Positions 10,001 through 18,762 of a stretch of 40,129 nucleotides of DNA are shown in pieces. The position numbers and the translations under genes were made by a program. Position 1 is the stretch's first letter; the number at the start of each line of letters is the position of its first letter. The DNA is from an uncultured Enterobacteriaceae bacterium (GTDB taxonomy: Bacteria > Pseudomonadota > Gammaproteobacteria > Enterobacterales > Enterobacteriaceae). The stretch lies in assembly GCA_945271245.1 (NCBI GenBank), contig CALYPF010000009.1:1-40129 (forward strand), written 5' to 3'. The notes beneath the pieces are model-generated. The model saw only the letters and a program-made list of their open reading frames with translations. It did not search any database and was not told the DNA's origin.

Positions 10001-10762
10001 GCCCCAGGCGATAATATAGCTGGAGTTGTACCAGTCAGCGGATTCCGGCACATCGGTTTGTTCACCCCAGGTCATCGGCGAGGCGGGGGGTAAATCGCAG
10101 TACCAGTCGTAGAAGCTCAGACAGGTGCCGCCCAATAAAGAAAGATAGCGGGTGCCGGCGGCGTAAGAAACCATCGACATAGCCGGGATGGGAGAAAAAC
10201 CGGCGACGCGATCCGGGCCATATTTTTTGATGGTCCATACATTGGCGGCGGCAATCAACTGATTGAGTTCTTTCCAGCTCGAACGCACAAATCCGCCGCG
10301 CCCGCGGATCTCTTTATAGCTTTTGGTCTTTGCCGGATCGTCCTGAATCGATGCCCACGCTGCAACGGGGTCGCTGTGGGCTGCAAGCGCTTCGCGCCAC
10401 AGGGCAATAAGGCGTTTACGCACCAGCGGGTATTTCAGGCGGTTGGCGCTGTACAAATACCAGGAGTAGCTGGCACCGCGCGGGCAGCCGCGCGGTTCAT
10501 GGTTCGGCAGATCCGGGCGGGTTCGCGGATAGTCAGTTTGCTGCGTCTCCCAGGTGACCAGCCCATTTTTAACATAAATCTTCCAGCTACAGGAGCCGGT
10601 GCAGTTGACGCCGTGGGTGGAACGCACGATTTTGTCGAACTGCCAGCGCTGACGGTAGCTATCTTCCCAATCGCGGTTGGTAGTCAGTACCTGCCCGTGA
10701 TCCCCGGAAAAGGTATCGCCTTTTTGTTTAAAGTAGCGAAACCTATCAAGAAGTTTACTCAT
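7022..10762 (-). CDS. narZ: Nitrate reductase Z alpha (catalytic) subunit NarZ
   Basis: NarZ carries the bis-MGD molybdenum cofactor and reduces nitrate to nitrite. The ATG at 10762, preceded by AGGAGA at a good distance, gives 1246 aa, the length of E. coli NarZ; an upstream in-frame start would add 16 residues with no support. The N-terminal cluster ligands H50, C54, C58 and C93 are present (HGVNCTGSC, GCPRG), and the molybdenum ligand aspartate corresponds to D223 in YDWYCDLPPASP. The rest aligns with NarG/NarZ without breaks. narZ is followed by narY, narW and narV with overlapping ends, and preceded by narU. In E. coli this set is weakly expressed, nitrate-independent and RpoS-linked; the promoter here was not resolved. 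Confidence 0.96.
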   Translation of the reverse strand: MSKLLDRFRYFKQKGDTFSGDHGQVLTTNRDWEDSYRQRWQFDKIVRSTHGVNCTGSCSWKIYVKNGLVTWETQQTDYPRTRPDLPNHEPRGCPRGASYSWYLYSANRLKYPLVRKRLIALWREALAAHSDPVAAWASIQDDPAKTKSYKEIRGRGGFVRSSWKELNQLIAAANVWTIKKYGPDRVAGFSPIPAMSMVSYAAGTRYLSLLGGTCLSFYDWYCDLPPASPMTWGEQTDVPESADWYNSSYIIAWGSNVPQTRTPDAHFFTEVRYKGTKTIAITPDYSEVAKLCDQWLASKQGTDAALALAMGHVILNEFHVKNPSDYFINYARRYTDMPMLVLLEQHADGFWQPGRMVRASDLVDGLGEANNPEWKTVAYNSDGELVAPNGSIGFRWGEKGKWNLESLANGKEIELRLSLIEDADERVTVGFPWFGGYNNPHFPSVEMDPITLHQLPVKTLTLADGRQGRVVSVYDLVLANYGIDRGLDDANAAQDYQQIKAYTPAWAEKITGVPAHHIEQIAREFADTANKTHGRSMIILGAGVNHWYHMDMNYRGMINMLVFCGCVGQSGGGWAHYVGQEKLRPQNGWLPLAFALDWNRPPRQMNSTSFFYNHASQWRYEKLTAQELLSPLADSSKYSGHLIDFNVRAERMGWLPSAPQLNVNPLTIAAEAQKAGLSAAEYTVNQLNSGEMRFACEQPDNGSNHPRNLFVWRSNLLGSSGKGHEYMLKYLLGTQSGIQGKDLGSTDHVKPEEVEWQTAAIEGKLDLLVTLDFRMSSTCLFSDIVLPTATWYEKDDMNTSDMHPFIHPLSAAVDPAWESRSDWEIYKGIAKSFSEICVGHLGEETDVVLHPLQHDSQGELAQPFGVQDWRKGECPLIPGKTAPNIVAVTRDYPATYERFTSLGPLMEKLGNGSKGINWKTEQEVELLGKLNYRKTEGPAAGRPQINSAIDASEVILTLAPETNGQVAVRAWEALGEITGRDHTHLALPKEDEKIRFRDIQAQPRKIISSPTWSGLEDEHVSYNAGYTNVHELIPWRTVSGRQQLYQDHPWMRDFGESLVTWRPPVDTRSVENMLNVKPNGHPEKALNFLTPHQKWGIHSTYSENLLMLTMSRGGPIVWMSEVDAKELGIADNDWIEAYNANGALTARAVVSQRVPSGMTMMYHAQERLMNIPGSEITGLRGGIHNSVTRVCPKPTHMIGGYAQLAYAFNYYGTVGSNRDEFIVIRKMKNVNWLDDEGMDQVQESKS

Positions 10763-10819
10763 GACATTTCTCCTGACGAGGAATTTCATTTCCTTGTCGT
10801 TGCTCAGCAAATTGCTTAA

Positions 10820-10837
10820 AGCCCACTTCTGTGGGCT
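10820..10837 (-). terminator. Short hairpin between narU and narZ
   Basis: A 7-bp stem AGCCCAC/GTGGGCT with a 4-base loop followed by TTTAAG lies in the roughly 100-base gap after the narU stop, reading on the minus strand. It could terminate or attenuate transcription from narU into narZ. Confidence 0.45.
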
Positions 10838-10865
10838 AACGTGAAACTTGAGTTTTGTGCATCAA

Positions 10866-12257
10866 TTAGCGGGTATTCAGCGTTTTTCTACCGTAAACCA
10901 GCCAGGTAATCAGTACACAGGCGATGTAGAACACCAGAAAAATCTTCATCGCACCGACCGGCGATCCTGTCATCGCCAGCGAGCTGCCGAAGGCTTTAGG
11001 AATGAAAAAACCGCCGATAGCGCCGATAGCGGAGATAAAGCCTAACGCGGCGGCGGTGTCGGTAACCGCTTCATGCTGGGCTTCTTCTTCACTACCGCCT
11101 CGCTGTTTTACGCGCTCCAGCGTCAGGCGCCGAAAGATGACGGCTATCATCTGAAACGTTGAACCGCTGCCGAGGCCGGCGGTGAGAAATAGCCCCATAA
11201 ATACCGCATAGAAGGCAATAAAATTACCGCCGCCGTTAGCGTTGGGCAGCGTTAGGAAAAGCAGCCCGCTGAAGACAGCCATAAAAATGAAATTCACCAG
11301 AGTAACGCGGACTCCGCCCAGCTTATCGGAGAGCATGCCGCCGACTGAGCGCGCCAGAGCGCCAAGGAAGGGGCCAAAAAAAGCCAGCTTAAGGATTTCT
11401 ACTTCAGGGAACTGAGTTTTAGCCAGCATGGCAAAACCGGCGGAGAAGCCAATAAACGAGCCGAAGGTCGCCAGATACAGTAGGCTCAGAAGCCACATAT
11501 GAAGGCGTTTAAGCACCGGAAGCTGTTCGGCCACCGACGCTTTTGAGCTGGCGATATCATTCATTCCAAACCAGGCGGCAAGAGTGGCAAGCAGCAATAG
11601 TGGCACCCAGATTAGGCTTGCATTCGGCAACCACAGCGTTGAGCCATCAGCTTGCGTAACGCCATCAACGCCGAAAAAGGCAAACACCGGTAGGGTAACC
11701 ACTATCGGTGCCACCAGTTGCATAACGCTCACGCCGAGGTTACCCAAACCGCCGTTAACCCCTAACGCGCTGCCCTGATGTTCCTTGGGATAAAAGAAGC
11801 TGATATTACCCATGCTGGAGGCAAAGTTGGCGCCAGCAAAGCCACACAGCAGCGCGATAATAATAAACACCCAGTACGGCGTGGCGGTATTTTGCATTGC
11901 GAAACTTAGCCAGACGCACGGGATGATGAGAATAATGGTACTCATAACCGTCCACATACGCCCGCCCAGCATGGGGACCATAAACGAATAGGGGACGCGT
12001 AAAATGGCACCCGAAAGAGCGGGCAGGGCCGTCAACATAAATAATTGATCGGTGGTGAATTGAAATCCAATCTTATTAAGATTGACCGCAACGGCGCTAA
12101 ATAACATCCATACGCAAAACGCTAATAGTAAACAGGCAACTGAAATCCACAGGTTGCGTCGGGCGATGTGTTTCCCTTTACTTTCCCAGAAAGCAGGGTT
12201 TTCTGGTCGCCAATCGCTCAATAAATAGCGGTTATTTTTATCATTGATTTGAGACAT
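10866..12257 (-). CDS. narU: Nitrate/nitrite transporter NarU (MFS)
   Basis: NarU is a major-facilitator transporter of the NarK/NarU group that takes up nitrate and exports nitrite across the inner membrane. The ATG at 12257 has GAGG at about -10 and gives a 463-aa protein starting MSQINDKNNRYLLSDWRPENPAFW, matching the family opening; the longer in-frame start is not favoured. Twelve hydrophobic segments, both nitrate signature regions (GFAGANFASSMGNISFF and GLGSGSTFQMIAVIF) and the NarK/U C-terminus are present. Several positions resemble NarK more than E. coli NarU, but the position directly upstream of narZYWV supports narU. Confidence 0.9.
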   Translation of the reverse strand: MSQINDKNNRYLLSDWRPENPAFWESKGKHIARRNLWISVACLLLAFCVWMLFSAVAVNLNKIGFQFTTDQLFMLTALPALSGAILRVPYSFMVPMLGGRMWTVMSTIILIIPCVWLSFAMQNTATPYWVFIIIALLCGFAGANFASSMGNISFFYPKEHQGSALGVNGGLGNLGVSVMQLVAPIVVTLPVFAFFGVDGVTQADGSTLWLPNASLIWVPLLLLATLAAWFGMNDIASSKASVAEQLPVLKRLHMWLLSLLYLATFGSFIGFSAGFAMLAKTQFPEVEILKLAFFGPFLGALARSVGGMLSDKLGGVRVTLVNFIFMAVFSGLLFLTLPNANGGGNFIAFYAVFMGLFLTAGLGSGSTFQMIAVIFRRLTLERVKQRGGSEEEAQHEAVTDTAAALGFISAIGAIGGFFIPKAFGSSLAMTGSPVGAMKIFLVFYIACVLITWLVYGRKTLNTR

Positions 12258-12700
12258 AACGATCCTCACATGTACCTAAAAAATGAATCCCGTAAAAGAA
12301 ACATAGAGTTACAGCAGATTATTCATACGTTATAGATAAAATAGCTGGAAAAAGGAGATGCAACTGTCGGTGTAATAAGGAGCGCTGCATTTTCCACGGT
12401 TTGCACTGTAGGGTGATTTTAAAAGCGTAGATAAAAAACCGGAGCGGGATGCTAAAGCTTCATTATTAACAGTGCGTTAATTGTTACTAATTGTAACGAT
12501 GCGACGTTGGTATAGTTTTTGGATATATAACTCACTATATAGCGGTGGGCCGGGCGCTATCAGATTTGTGAAAAAAGCGAGGTGGAGCGGTCAGTCTGTA
12601 TTCAGAAATCAGGGGTAAATCGTTACTGCCGTCGTCAGTTGCGTGCGAGAGTAAACGTGACTGGCTGCGCGGTGAGAAGTGTTATCTCGCGCGTAATAGG
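12258..12700. other. Intergenic region upstream of narU
   Basis: This AT-rich region of about 440 bases should hold the narU promoter on the minus strand. I cannot point to a confident -10/-35 pair or an FNR site. Its right part (12580-12700) is open in the plus frame leading into the ABC transporter remnant but shows no recognisable protein. Confidence 0.4.
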
Positions 12701-13270
12701 CGCGACGGCGCTATTGAAGCCTGTAACTGGTAAAATTGCCGTAATGGGCGCAACAGGGGCCGGTAAATCGACGCTTTCGAAGTTTCTCTATCGTTTCTTT
12801 GATGTCACAACAGGAAGCGTGCGCATCGATGGCTATGACGTTCGGAATGTTACGCAGCCCTGGATATCGTTCCTCAGGATATCGTCTTTTTCAATACGCC
12901 GATTAAATACAGTATTACCTATGGTCGGCCTTGCACCATTATTAAGGAGATTAAAAGGGCGGTCAGGCTGGCCCGCATCGATAGCTTTATCTAGCGGCTA
13001 CCCGATGGCGATGACAGTCAAATTGGACACGGGGGCTTAAGCTTTCTTAAACGCCCTAACATTATGATATTTGACGAAGTGGCAGGCGCGCTGGATACCG
13101 CCACTGAGCGGGAGAGCCAGACCATTCTTCGTGAAATCAGCGCTGATCGCACGACATTAATCATCGCCCACCGGATTTCCTGCGTGATGGATGCGGATGA
13201 AATTCCGGTGCTTGAAAAAGGGCCGGGAGTTGAAAGAGGCTCGCATGCAAATCTACTCAGGCCGGCGGTT
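12700..13270 (+). pseudogene. Remnant of an Atm1/HMT1-type ABC transporter ATPase domain
   Basis: Only the nucleotide-binding domain of an ABC exporter survives. The Walker A region is intact (MGATGAGKSTLSKFLYRFFD, about 12744-12803). Near 12857 the frame breaks: continuing one frame over restores ALDIVPQDIVFFNTPIKYSI, the Q-loop region. An in-frame TAG follows near 12996 after RIDSFI. The signature motif LSGGE is missing through a short in-frame deletion between GHGGLS and FLKRPN, and the Walker B/D-loop (NIMIFDEVAGALDTATERE) and H-loop (TTLIIAHRIS) then follow. The closest family in memory is the Atm1/ABCB7/HMT1 half-transporters. No transmembrane domain can be seen upstream. With a frameshift, a stop and loss of the signature, this is a dead gene. 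Confidence 0.85.
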
Positions 13271-13421
13271 ACTACGCCTCAATGTGGGCATCGCAGTACA
13301 GAAACGGCGCGGGTTATTAAAAGCAGAAAGAATAGCCGGCTGGCCCAGCCGCCGCAGCTGTTACTGGCCGTTACTTTCAGTCTCCGCTGCGGTAGATGGA
13401 TGCACTGACGGGAAGGAGAAA

Positions 13422-13438
13422 GGGAGGCAATGCCTCCC
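13422..13438 (-). terminator. Weak hairpin downstream of the autotransporter gene
   Basis: GGGAGGC/GCCTCCC forms a 7-bp stem with a 3-base loop, a few bases past the autotransporter stop on the minus strand, followed by TTTCTCCTT rather than a clean T run. Confidence 0.5.
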
Positions 13439-13444
13439 AAAACG

Positions 13445-16400
13445 TTAAAACTGTAGCTGTACTCCGGCCTGAAGAGCATTGCTTTGGTGCCTGGCGGAAA
13501 AACCGCTGTGATAACTCAGGCTGACTGAGGCGCGGGTACCCAGTGTGGTAAGGGCTTCTATCGCTAACCGCGCGCCGTCTCGCGCCGCCGCCACGCTATC
13601 CACGGTAAAGGGCGAGGTTGCCTGCGTAAAATTAAGCGTTTTATCGCGCCGCAGCGAATTGTAACGATGCTGCCAGCCAAGTTCGCCATGCAGGGCTAGC
13701 GATCGCCCTTTGTCATATGACCACTGCCTGCCAGCCCGTACTCCAATCGTAGATAGTGTGGTTTCCATGCTTTGTTTTCCCGCACGCAGTGCGGCCGACC
13801 CGCCGCGTTCATGCACGCTTTGGCTGACAAAATCGGCCCAGGCGAGGCGGGCGAAGGGCTCCAGACTGCTCCGGTCTGCATCAGGCGCATAGCCTGTTTC
13901 TACAAATAGCTGATGCGTGCTGGCACTATAACCGGCGGCCAGACTATCCGCTTGGGCCGCATAATTTACCGAACGCGTGGTATCAATGCGGTGCCATGTG
14001 TTAGCAATCCCCGCACGTAGCAGCACGTTATCTAGCCGTTTGCCCGCATAGATGCCCGCATGATAGTTATCGCTTTTCGCGTGCCCCCGCTGGCCGCTGC
14101 GTATAACGCTGTGCGTATACCCAGTGGCCAGTCCCAGATATCCGTTTTCTTTTTCGCCCGTATCAATACCGAGTAAAATGCCGCTGGTGGATGATTTGAA
14201 ACCGGAAGCGTTATGCGTACCAGAAACGTGATTTTTATCACCGGTTATTTGAACCCAGGCACCGCCGTCATTCTCACGGACTTCGGAAGCGTCGCTAAGA
14301 CTCTGCCTGTGACGCAAGCGTGCGTTAAGCGTATCGCGCACTATACCGGCGTTATCTAATAACGCAGAGGCAGTGGCTGCATGCAGCTCACCGGACAACT
14401 GGCTAAATGCCCGGCGCGCCGCGGCCGTGGAACTATTCATCAGTATGCTTTCGTAAACCGGATGTCCGGCCGGCAATTTATCTGCCGCACTGGCGACCGC
14501 GCGTTCATTTTTCGTTGCGGCAACGAAGGCAAACGGCGTGGCGTTGCGTCCTATATTTACCGTGATGATCTCGGGCGTGTAGGCCAGCCCGGCGCCAATA
14601 AAAAGATAATAAGGAAGAACGGCGCTGAAGTGGCCGCTAATACCCTGACGGGCGGAAAGAATGGTAAATGAACGATGAGATAATGACTGAACATCCTCAA
14701 ATGAAAGGAGATTGGCGCTATTATCTAACGATATAGCGACATCGCCACCGTTAATAGCGGCAGCCCCCGCGCTTTCAAGGCGGCTGCTATGTCCTGCCCG
14801 GCTAACGGCCACGCGGTAACGGGAGCCCGGCTCGAAGTTGATATTTTGCGCAACGTGAAGCGTGGCATCACTTTTGGGCGCAATGCGCCCGCCGGCTAAT
14901 ACACTGAGGGCACCAATACTTCCGTTACCCTGTAACGTGCCGCCACTTTGCAGGGTGACGTGAGAGGTGATACCACCGTTGATCGCCAGTGTGCCTTGGT
15001 TGACCAGGGTAGGGCCGTGATAATTACTGTTACCGGTAAGTTCCAGCGTTCCCTTACCCGTTTTGAGAAGCCCGCCGTGGCCGGAAATAGCGTTGCTCCA
15101 AATGTCATACGCGCATTCAACGCTGTTACAGGTGCGTGCCGCTGGCGTGTTGGCCTCAACGATAGCACCGTAGCCGGGAATATTGGCAATAAATAACCGG
15201 TCCTGATAAGAGCCATCAATATAGAAAGCAGACGGGATGTCTTCCTGGGTGACAAACATCCCCGGGCCGTTAATTGCGGCTCTAAGATTTAATTTCCCCC
15301 AGCCGTAGCGGGCGTCTAAGCCAGGCTCGCCTAAATCGGTTGCCGTAGTTTTAAGCACCGCCGCTATTTGGGCCGTGGTCATATAAGGAAATCGCTGCAT
15401 GAGTACAGCTGCGGCGCCGCTAACGACAGGCGCGGCCATGGAGGTTCCCGACATGGTCATGTAGCCATACTGCAGAGCCAGTTCGTCATTATCCAGCGCC
15501 TGCTGAGTAATGGGACCGCCGTCAGGGGAGATGAGCCAGCCGGCTGTACTCAGAATGTCCGTGCCTGGGGCTGAGATACAGTAACTTGCCGCGTAGCCAC
15601 AGGAGGTTGAGGATGCCGCTAATTCATTCTGTGGGGTTAGATTAGTAACCACTAAATAGTGAGATAAAATATCTGGAAAGAAATAGGGAAGAGAAGATTC
15701 CCCTAAAGGAACGTTATAATTATTTTCATTGCCGGCGGCGAATACAATAAGTTTATTGGCTCTGGCCGCCCGCAGCATTGCGGGAGCGCTGTTAGCATAA
15801 TTATATTTAAAGGGGATTGGGCTGCGACTCATGGCCTCTATATCAGGCAGATAAGGGCCGTAAGTGTCGATATTATCCTGTAGGGTAACCTGCTCGTAAT
15901 CCCAGGTACCGTTGGGTCTTTTTATAAGGTTGCCATTGCTGTCTGTATTAATATCTGGTGAAGGGCCCCAACTATTATTAATAATCCTCGCTTTGCTATT
16001 AATTATCTGTTCAGAATGATCGACGCTAGTTTGTAAATATTTGGCCGCGATGATATCTGCATCATAGGCAACGCCGTGCATGCCTATTCCGTCGCGCTTG
16101 GCCGCAGCGATACCGGCTACGTGGGTACCATGCGTACCAATTTCGAGGGTGCCATCCGGATAATCAGAATAGTTAAAGTTTTCATTTTCAAGTGAGAAAA
16201 CCTGCAGCTTGCCATTAAATTCAGGATGAAAAAAGACGGCTTCGTCCAACACACCAATCGCAATGCCTTTCCCCGTATAGCCTGCGGCATAGGCATAGTC
16301 TGCGCCAATAGCGCCCAGGCCCCACAGCGCGTTAAATTCACTATCTTTTATACGCTCTGCCAGATTAGTTTCTATTGTTGATTCGGCGCCTGCGGGAGAT

Positions 16401-16474
16401 GACGCGATTAATAATAACAGAGGAAATATTTTCTTTGGAAACTGAAATCTATACGATCCCATTATTTTCATCAT
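13445..16474 (-). CDS. Subtilisin-like (S8) serine protease autotransporter
   Basis: This is a type Va secreted protease: a subtilase passenger exported through its own C-terminal beta-barrel, as in NalP, SphB1 and Ssp-type proteins. ATG at 16474 follows GGAAG at good distance; the upstream start is less likely. Residues 1-30 form a signal peptide ending SSPAGA. The catalytic triad is D77 (GVLDEAV), H115 (GTHGTHVAG) and S345 (GTSMAAP), with oxyanion N249 (AAGNE). A passenger-associated repeat follows near residue 475 (GKGTLELTGNSNY, GTLAINGG, GTLQGNGSIG). The last 270 or so residues form an autotransporter barrel beginning near DGGAWVQITGD and ending with the canonical terminal Phe (GVQLQF). 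The reading frame is intact over 1009 aa. Possible roles are processing of surface proteins or host substrates; the target cannot be deduced. Confidence 0.92.
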   Translation of the reverse strand: MMKIMGSYRFQFPKKIFPLLLLIASSPAGAESTIETNLAERIKDSEFNALWGLGAIGADYAYAAGYTGKGIAIGVLDEAVFFHPEFNGKLQVFSLENENFNYSDYPDGTLEIGTHGTHVAGIAAAKRDGIGMHGVAYDADIIAAKYLQTSVDHSEQIINSKARIINNSWGPSPDINTDSNGNLIKRPNGTWDYEQVTLQDNIDTYGPYLPDIEAMSRSPIPFKYNYANSAPAMLRAARANKLIVFAAGNENNYNVPLGESSLPYFFPDILSHYLVVTNLTPQNELAASSTSCGYAASYCISAPGTDILSTAGWLISPDGGPITQQALDNDELALQYGYMTMSGTSMAAPVVSGAAAVLMQRFPYMTTAQIAAVLKTTATDLGEPGLDARYGWGKLNLRAAINGPGMFVTQEDIPSAFYIDGSYQDRLFIANIPGYGAIVEANTPAARTCNSVECAYDIWSNAISGHGGLLKTGKGTLELTGNSNYHGPTLVNQGTLAINGGITSHVTLQSGGTLQGNGSIGALSVLAGGRIAPKSDATLHVAQNINFEPGSRYRVAVSRAGHSSRLESAGAAAINGGDVAISLDNSANLLSFEDVQSLSHRSFTILSARQGISGHFSAVLPYYLFIGAGLAYTPEIITVNIGRNATPFAFVAATKNERAVASAADKLPAGHPVYESILMNSSTAAARRAFSQLSGELHAATASALLDNAGIVRDTLNARLRHRQSLSDASEVRENDGGAWVQITGDKNHVSGTHNASGFKSSTSGILLGIDTGEKENGYLGLATGYTHSVIRSGQRGHAKSDNYHAGIYAGKRLDNVLLRAGIANTWHRIDTTRSVNYAAQADSLAAGYSASTHQLFVETGYAPDADRSSLEPFARLAWADFVSQSVHERGGSAALRAGKQSMETTLSTIGVRAGRQWSYDKGRSLALHGELGWQHRYNSLRRDKTLNFTQATSPFTVDSVAAARDGARLAIEALTTLGTRASVSLSYHSGFSARHQSNALQAGVQLQF

Positions 16475-16839
16475 GGCGCTTCCTATTGCCAAATTAAAAT
16501 GACGATTGATACACTTTGATCGCCTTGTATTTATTCATATGGGTTTTCAGTAAGGTATATAATTAATCTGATTGCAGAGGTACCTCATGGTTAGCTTCAG
16601 GGAAGTGATTATCTATTAAAAGTAAGGGCAATAATTCAGTGTTTGAGGAATCTAGTGATATTTGATGAGCAGCAGAATAAAACAGTCAGCATCGCTCTGG
16701 TGTGATTATTTGCGTATTTCTTTCAAAATAAGAAAATGGCTCTGAGTCTGTTTTTGAAAAAGCTATTAATATCGATGCAATAAATGGCGGGCGGCGGACA
16801 GAAGGATTAACAGTAATACGATTGTATATCGAAGAAGAG
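16475..16839. other. AT-rich intergenic region upstream of the autotransporter
   Basis: About 365 bases separate the autotransporter start and the hairpin after ansP. No gene is seen. The right half is strongly AT-rich and probably includes the autotransporter promoter on the minus strand, but no clear -35/-10 pair could be assigned. Confidence 0.4.
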
Positions 16840-16866
16840 CTGAATGCGCCCGGCGGGCGCATTCAG
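16840..16866 (-). terminator. Strong hairpin downstream of ansP
   Basis: A perfect 12-bp stem CTGAATGCGCCC/GGGCGCATTCAG with a 3-base loop lies 9 bases past the ansP stop. On the minus strand it is followed by CTCTTCTTC, a T-rich but not uniform tail. Confidence 0.65.
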
Positions 16867-16874
16867 GTGTACGT

Positions 16875-18359
16875 TTAAGGTTGCGTATCAGTGCGCTGTG
16901 AGATTTCCTGCGCAGGCTCTGGCTGTGCGGTGTTTGCGACAATATTGACGCGTTTACGCACTCCGTACCAGCCTGCGATTAACACCAGCGCCAGTACCGG
17001 AATTGCCGCGATGGTGTAGGTGCCGTTCGGATAATCGAACGCCATTAATACCAGTACGGACAGCAGGAACAATAGGGTGAGCCACGAAGTGAACGGCGCA
17101 CCGGGCAGCTTGAAGTGGATATCCGCCGCGCGGCCTTCTTTTATTGCTTTTCTCAATCGTAGCTGACAAACCACAATAAAAGCCCACGAGGAAATAATCC
17201 CGAGAGAGGCAATATTGAGCACTATTTCAAACACCCGGGACGGCACCAGGTAGTTCAGGAACACGCCGATAATATAGATACCGATAGTCGCCAGAATACC
17301 GGCGTAAGGGACCTGTTGGCGACTCATTTTGGACATGAACGCCGGCGCCGAGCCGCCCATGGACATGGAGCGCAAAATGCGGCCGGTGGAGTATAACCCG
17401 GAGTTCAGGCTGGAAAGCGCCGCCGTGAGCACCACGATATTCATAATGCTGCCAATGTAAGGCACGCCGAGTTTTGAGAAGAAAGTGACGAAGGGGCTTT
17501 GACCGGCCTGATAGGCATTCCAGGGCAGCAGCAACACCAAGAGCAGGATCGAGCCCACATAGAACAGGCCGATACGCCAGATAACACTGTTGATAGCCTT
17601 AGGGACCATCGTTTCTGGATTTTTGCATTCGCCCGCGGCGGTGCCGACCAGCTCAATAGCGGCGAACGCAAAAACTACGCCCTGTATCAGAACCAGCGCG
17701 GGGAGTAGCCCATGAGGGAATATGCCGCCGTTATCAGTGATGAGATGAAAACCTGTCATGTTTCCATCCAGCGGCTTTCCGGTGCCGAGAAACACGACGC
17801 CAACGATGAGAAAAATCACGATAGTCAGCACTTTAATTAGCGCGAACCAAAACTCCATTTCAGCGAACCAGCGGACGCCTATCATGTTCATGGTGCCGAC
17901 GAGGCACAGGGCACCAAGGGCGAAAACCCACTGAGGTATATCACCAAATGAACCCCAATAGTGCATATAAAGCGCAACGGCGGTGATATCAACAATGCCG
18001 GTCATCGCCCAGTTTACAAAATACATCCAGCCTGCCACATAGGCGGCTTTCTCACCGAGGAATTCGCGGGCATATGAGACAAAACTACCGCTGGATGGTC
18101 GGTGCAGCACCAGCTCGCCGAGGGCGCGGAGAATAAAAAAGGAGAAAATTCCACACACTAGATAGATTAACGCCAGTGCAGGGCCAGCGGCTTGCAGACG
18201 GGCACCGGCACCAAGGAATAGCCCGGTTCCTATTGCCCCTCCAATCGCTATCATTTGGACGTGGCGATTATCCATAGCCTTGCTATAACCGGCGTCATGC
18301 GCGTTGAGCCAGCGGCGACGCGCCGCGTGTTGTTCCGCTTTATGTTTTGTCAGTTTCAT
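16875..18359 (-). CDS. ansP: L-asparagine permease AnsP (APC family)
   Basis: AnsP is a proton-coupled amino-acid permease of the APC superfamily that imports L-asparagine. The ATG at 18359, with AGGA at about -10, gives a 494-aa protein that aligns from its first residues ([20 protein letters not shown]) with E. coli AnsP (499 aa); the longer frame adds an unsupported 13 residues. The amino-acid permease signature is visible ([14 protein letters not shown] near residue 39), followed by about twelve membrane segments and the conserved [20 protein letters not shown] loop. The divergent C-terminal tail is polar. It is monocistronic, with a hairpin after the stop. It could also transport related amino acids. 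Confidence 0.93.
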   Translation of the reverse strand: MKLTKHKAEQHAARRRWLNAHDAGYSKAMDNRHVQMIAIGGAIGTGLFLGAGARLQAAGPALALIYLVCGIFSFFILRALGELVLHRPSSGSFVSYAREFLGEKAAYVAGWMYFVNWAMTGIVDITAVALYMHYWGSFGDIPQWVFALGALCLVGTMNMIGVRWFAEMEFWFALIKVLTIVIFLIVGVVFLGTGKPLDGNMTGFHLITDNGGIFPHGLLPALVLIQGVVFAFAAIELVGTAAGECKNPETMVPKAINSVIWRIGLFYVGSILLLVLLLPWNAYQAGQSPFVTFFSKLGVPYIGSIMNIVVLTAALSSLNSGLYSTGRILRSMSMGGSAPAFMSKMSRQQVPYAGILATIGIYIIGVFLNYLVPSRVFEIVLNIASLGIISSWAFIVVCQLRLRKAIKEGRAADIHFKLPGAPFTSWLTLLFLLSVLVLMAFDYPNGTYTIAAIPVLALVLIAGWYGVRKRVNIVANTAQPEPAQEISQRTDTQP

Positions 18360-18762
18360 GCGTTTTCCTAGAAGTTCCTGTCCGAACCTGAGGCGCACTC
18401 GCGGTGTTCCTGCCGTTAACTATTTTTTTGATGGCAGGAGTCACGATGGGACTACTCAGAGAAACCGTGTTAATTAAGACATGTAATACGGCGAAGCATC
18501 CTAACCGCAAATGCGCGCTGACGCAAAATTCAGAGGCTAAATATAGGAACAAAGTTCGTTATTTTAGAGAGAAATGCGATGTCACATGGTTAAAACCACT
18601 GTTAGTAAGCGGAAATTTAGAGGTATGATTTGGTTGTTGAGTAAATGTATAGGTAATTTCTTTGATATTGCGGCTCTGCGCCGATGATTTTAACGCCGCG
18701 CTAATGTCGAGCGGGTGCCCGCAGAGCGGCAGAGTGGATCTCTGCCGCCCGATTCAGTTTTT
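18360..18762. other. Intergenic region between ansP and the nitroreductase gene
   Basis: About 400 bases; the left half is AT-rich and should contain the ansP promoter on the minus strand. At 18726-18748 a perfect 9-bp stem GCGGCAGAG/CTCTGCCGC with a 5-base loop sits just past the nitroreductase stop and may act as its terminator, although no T run follows on the minus strand. No coding frame is credible. Confidence 0.45.

Noticed and set aside
7175-10819. Several long plus-strand frames opposite narZ
   Set aside because: They are antisense shadows caused by the GC-rich codon use of narZ; narZ itself is intact and full length.
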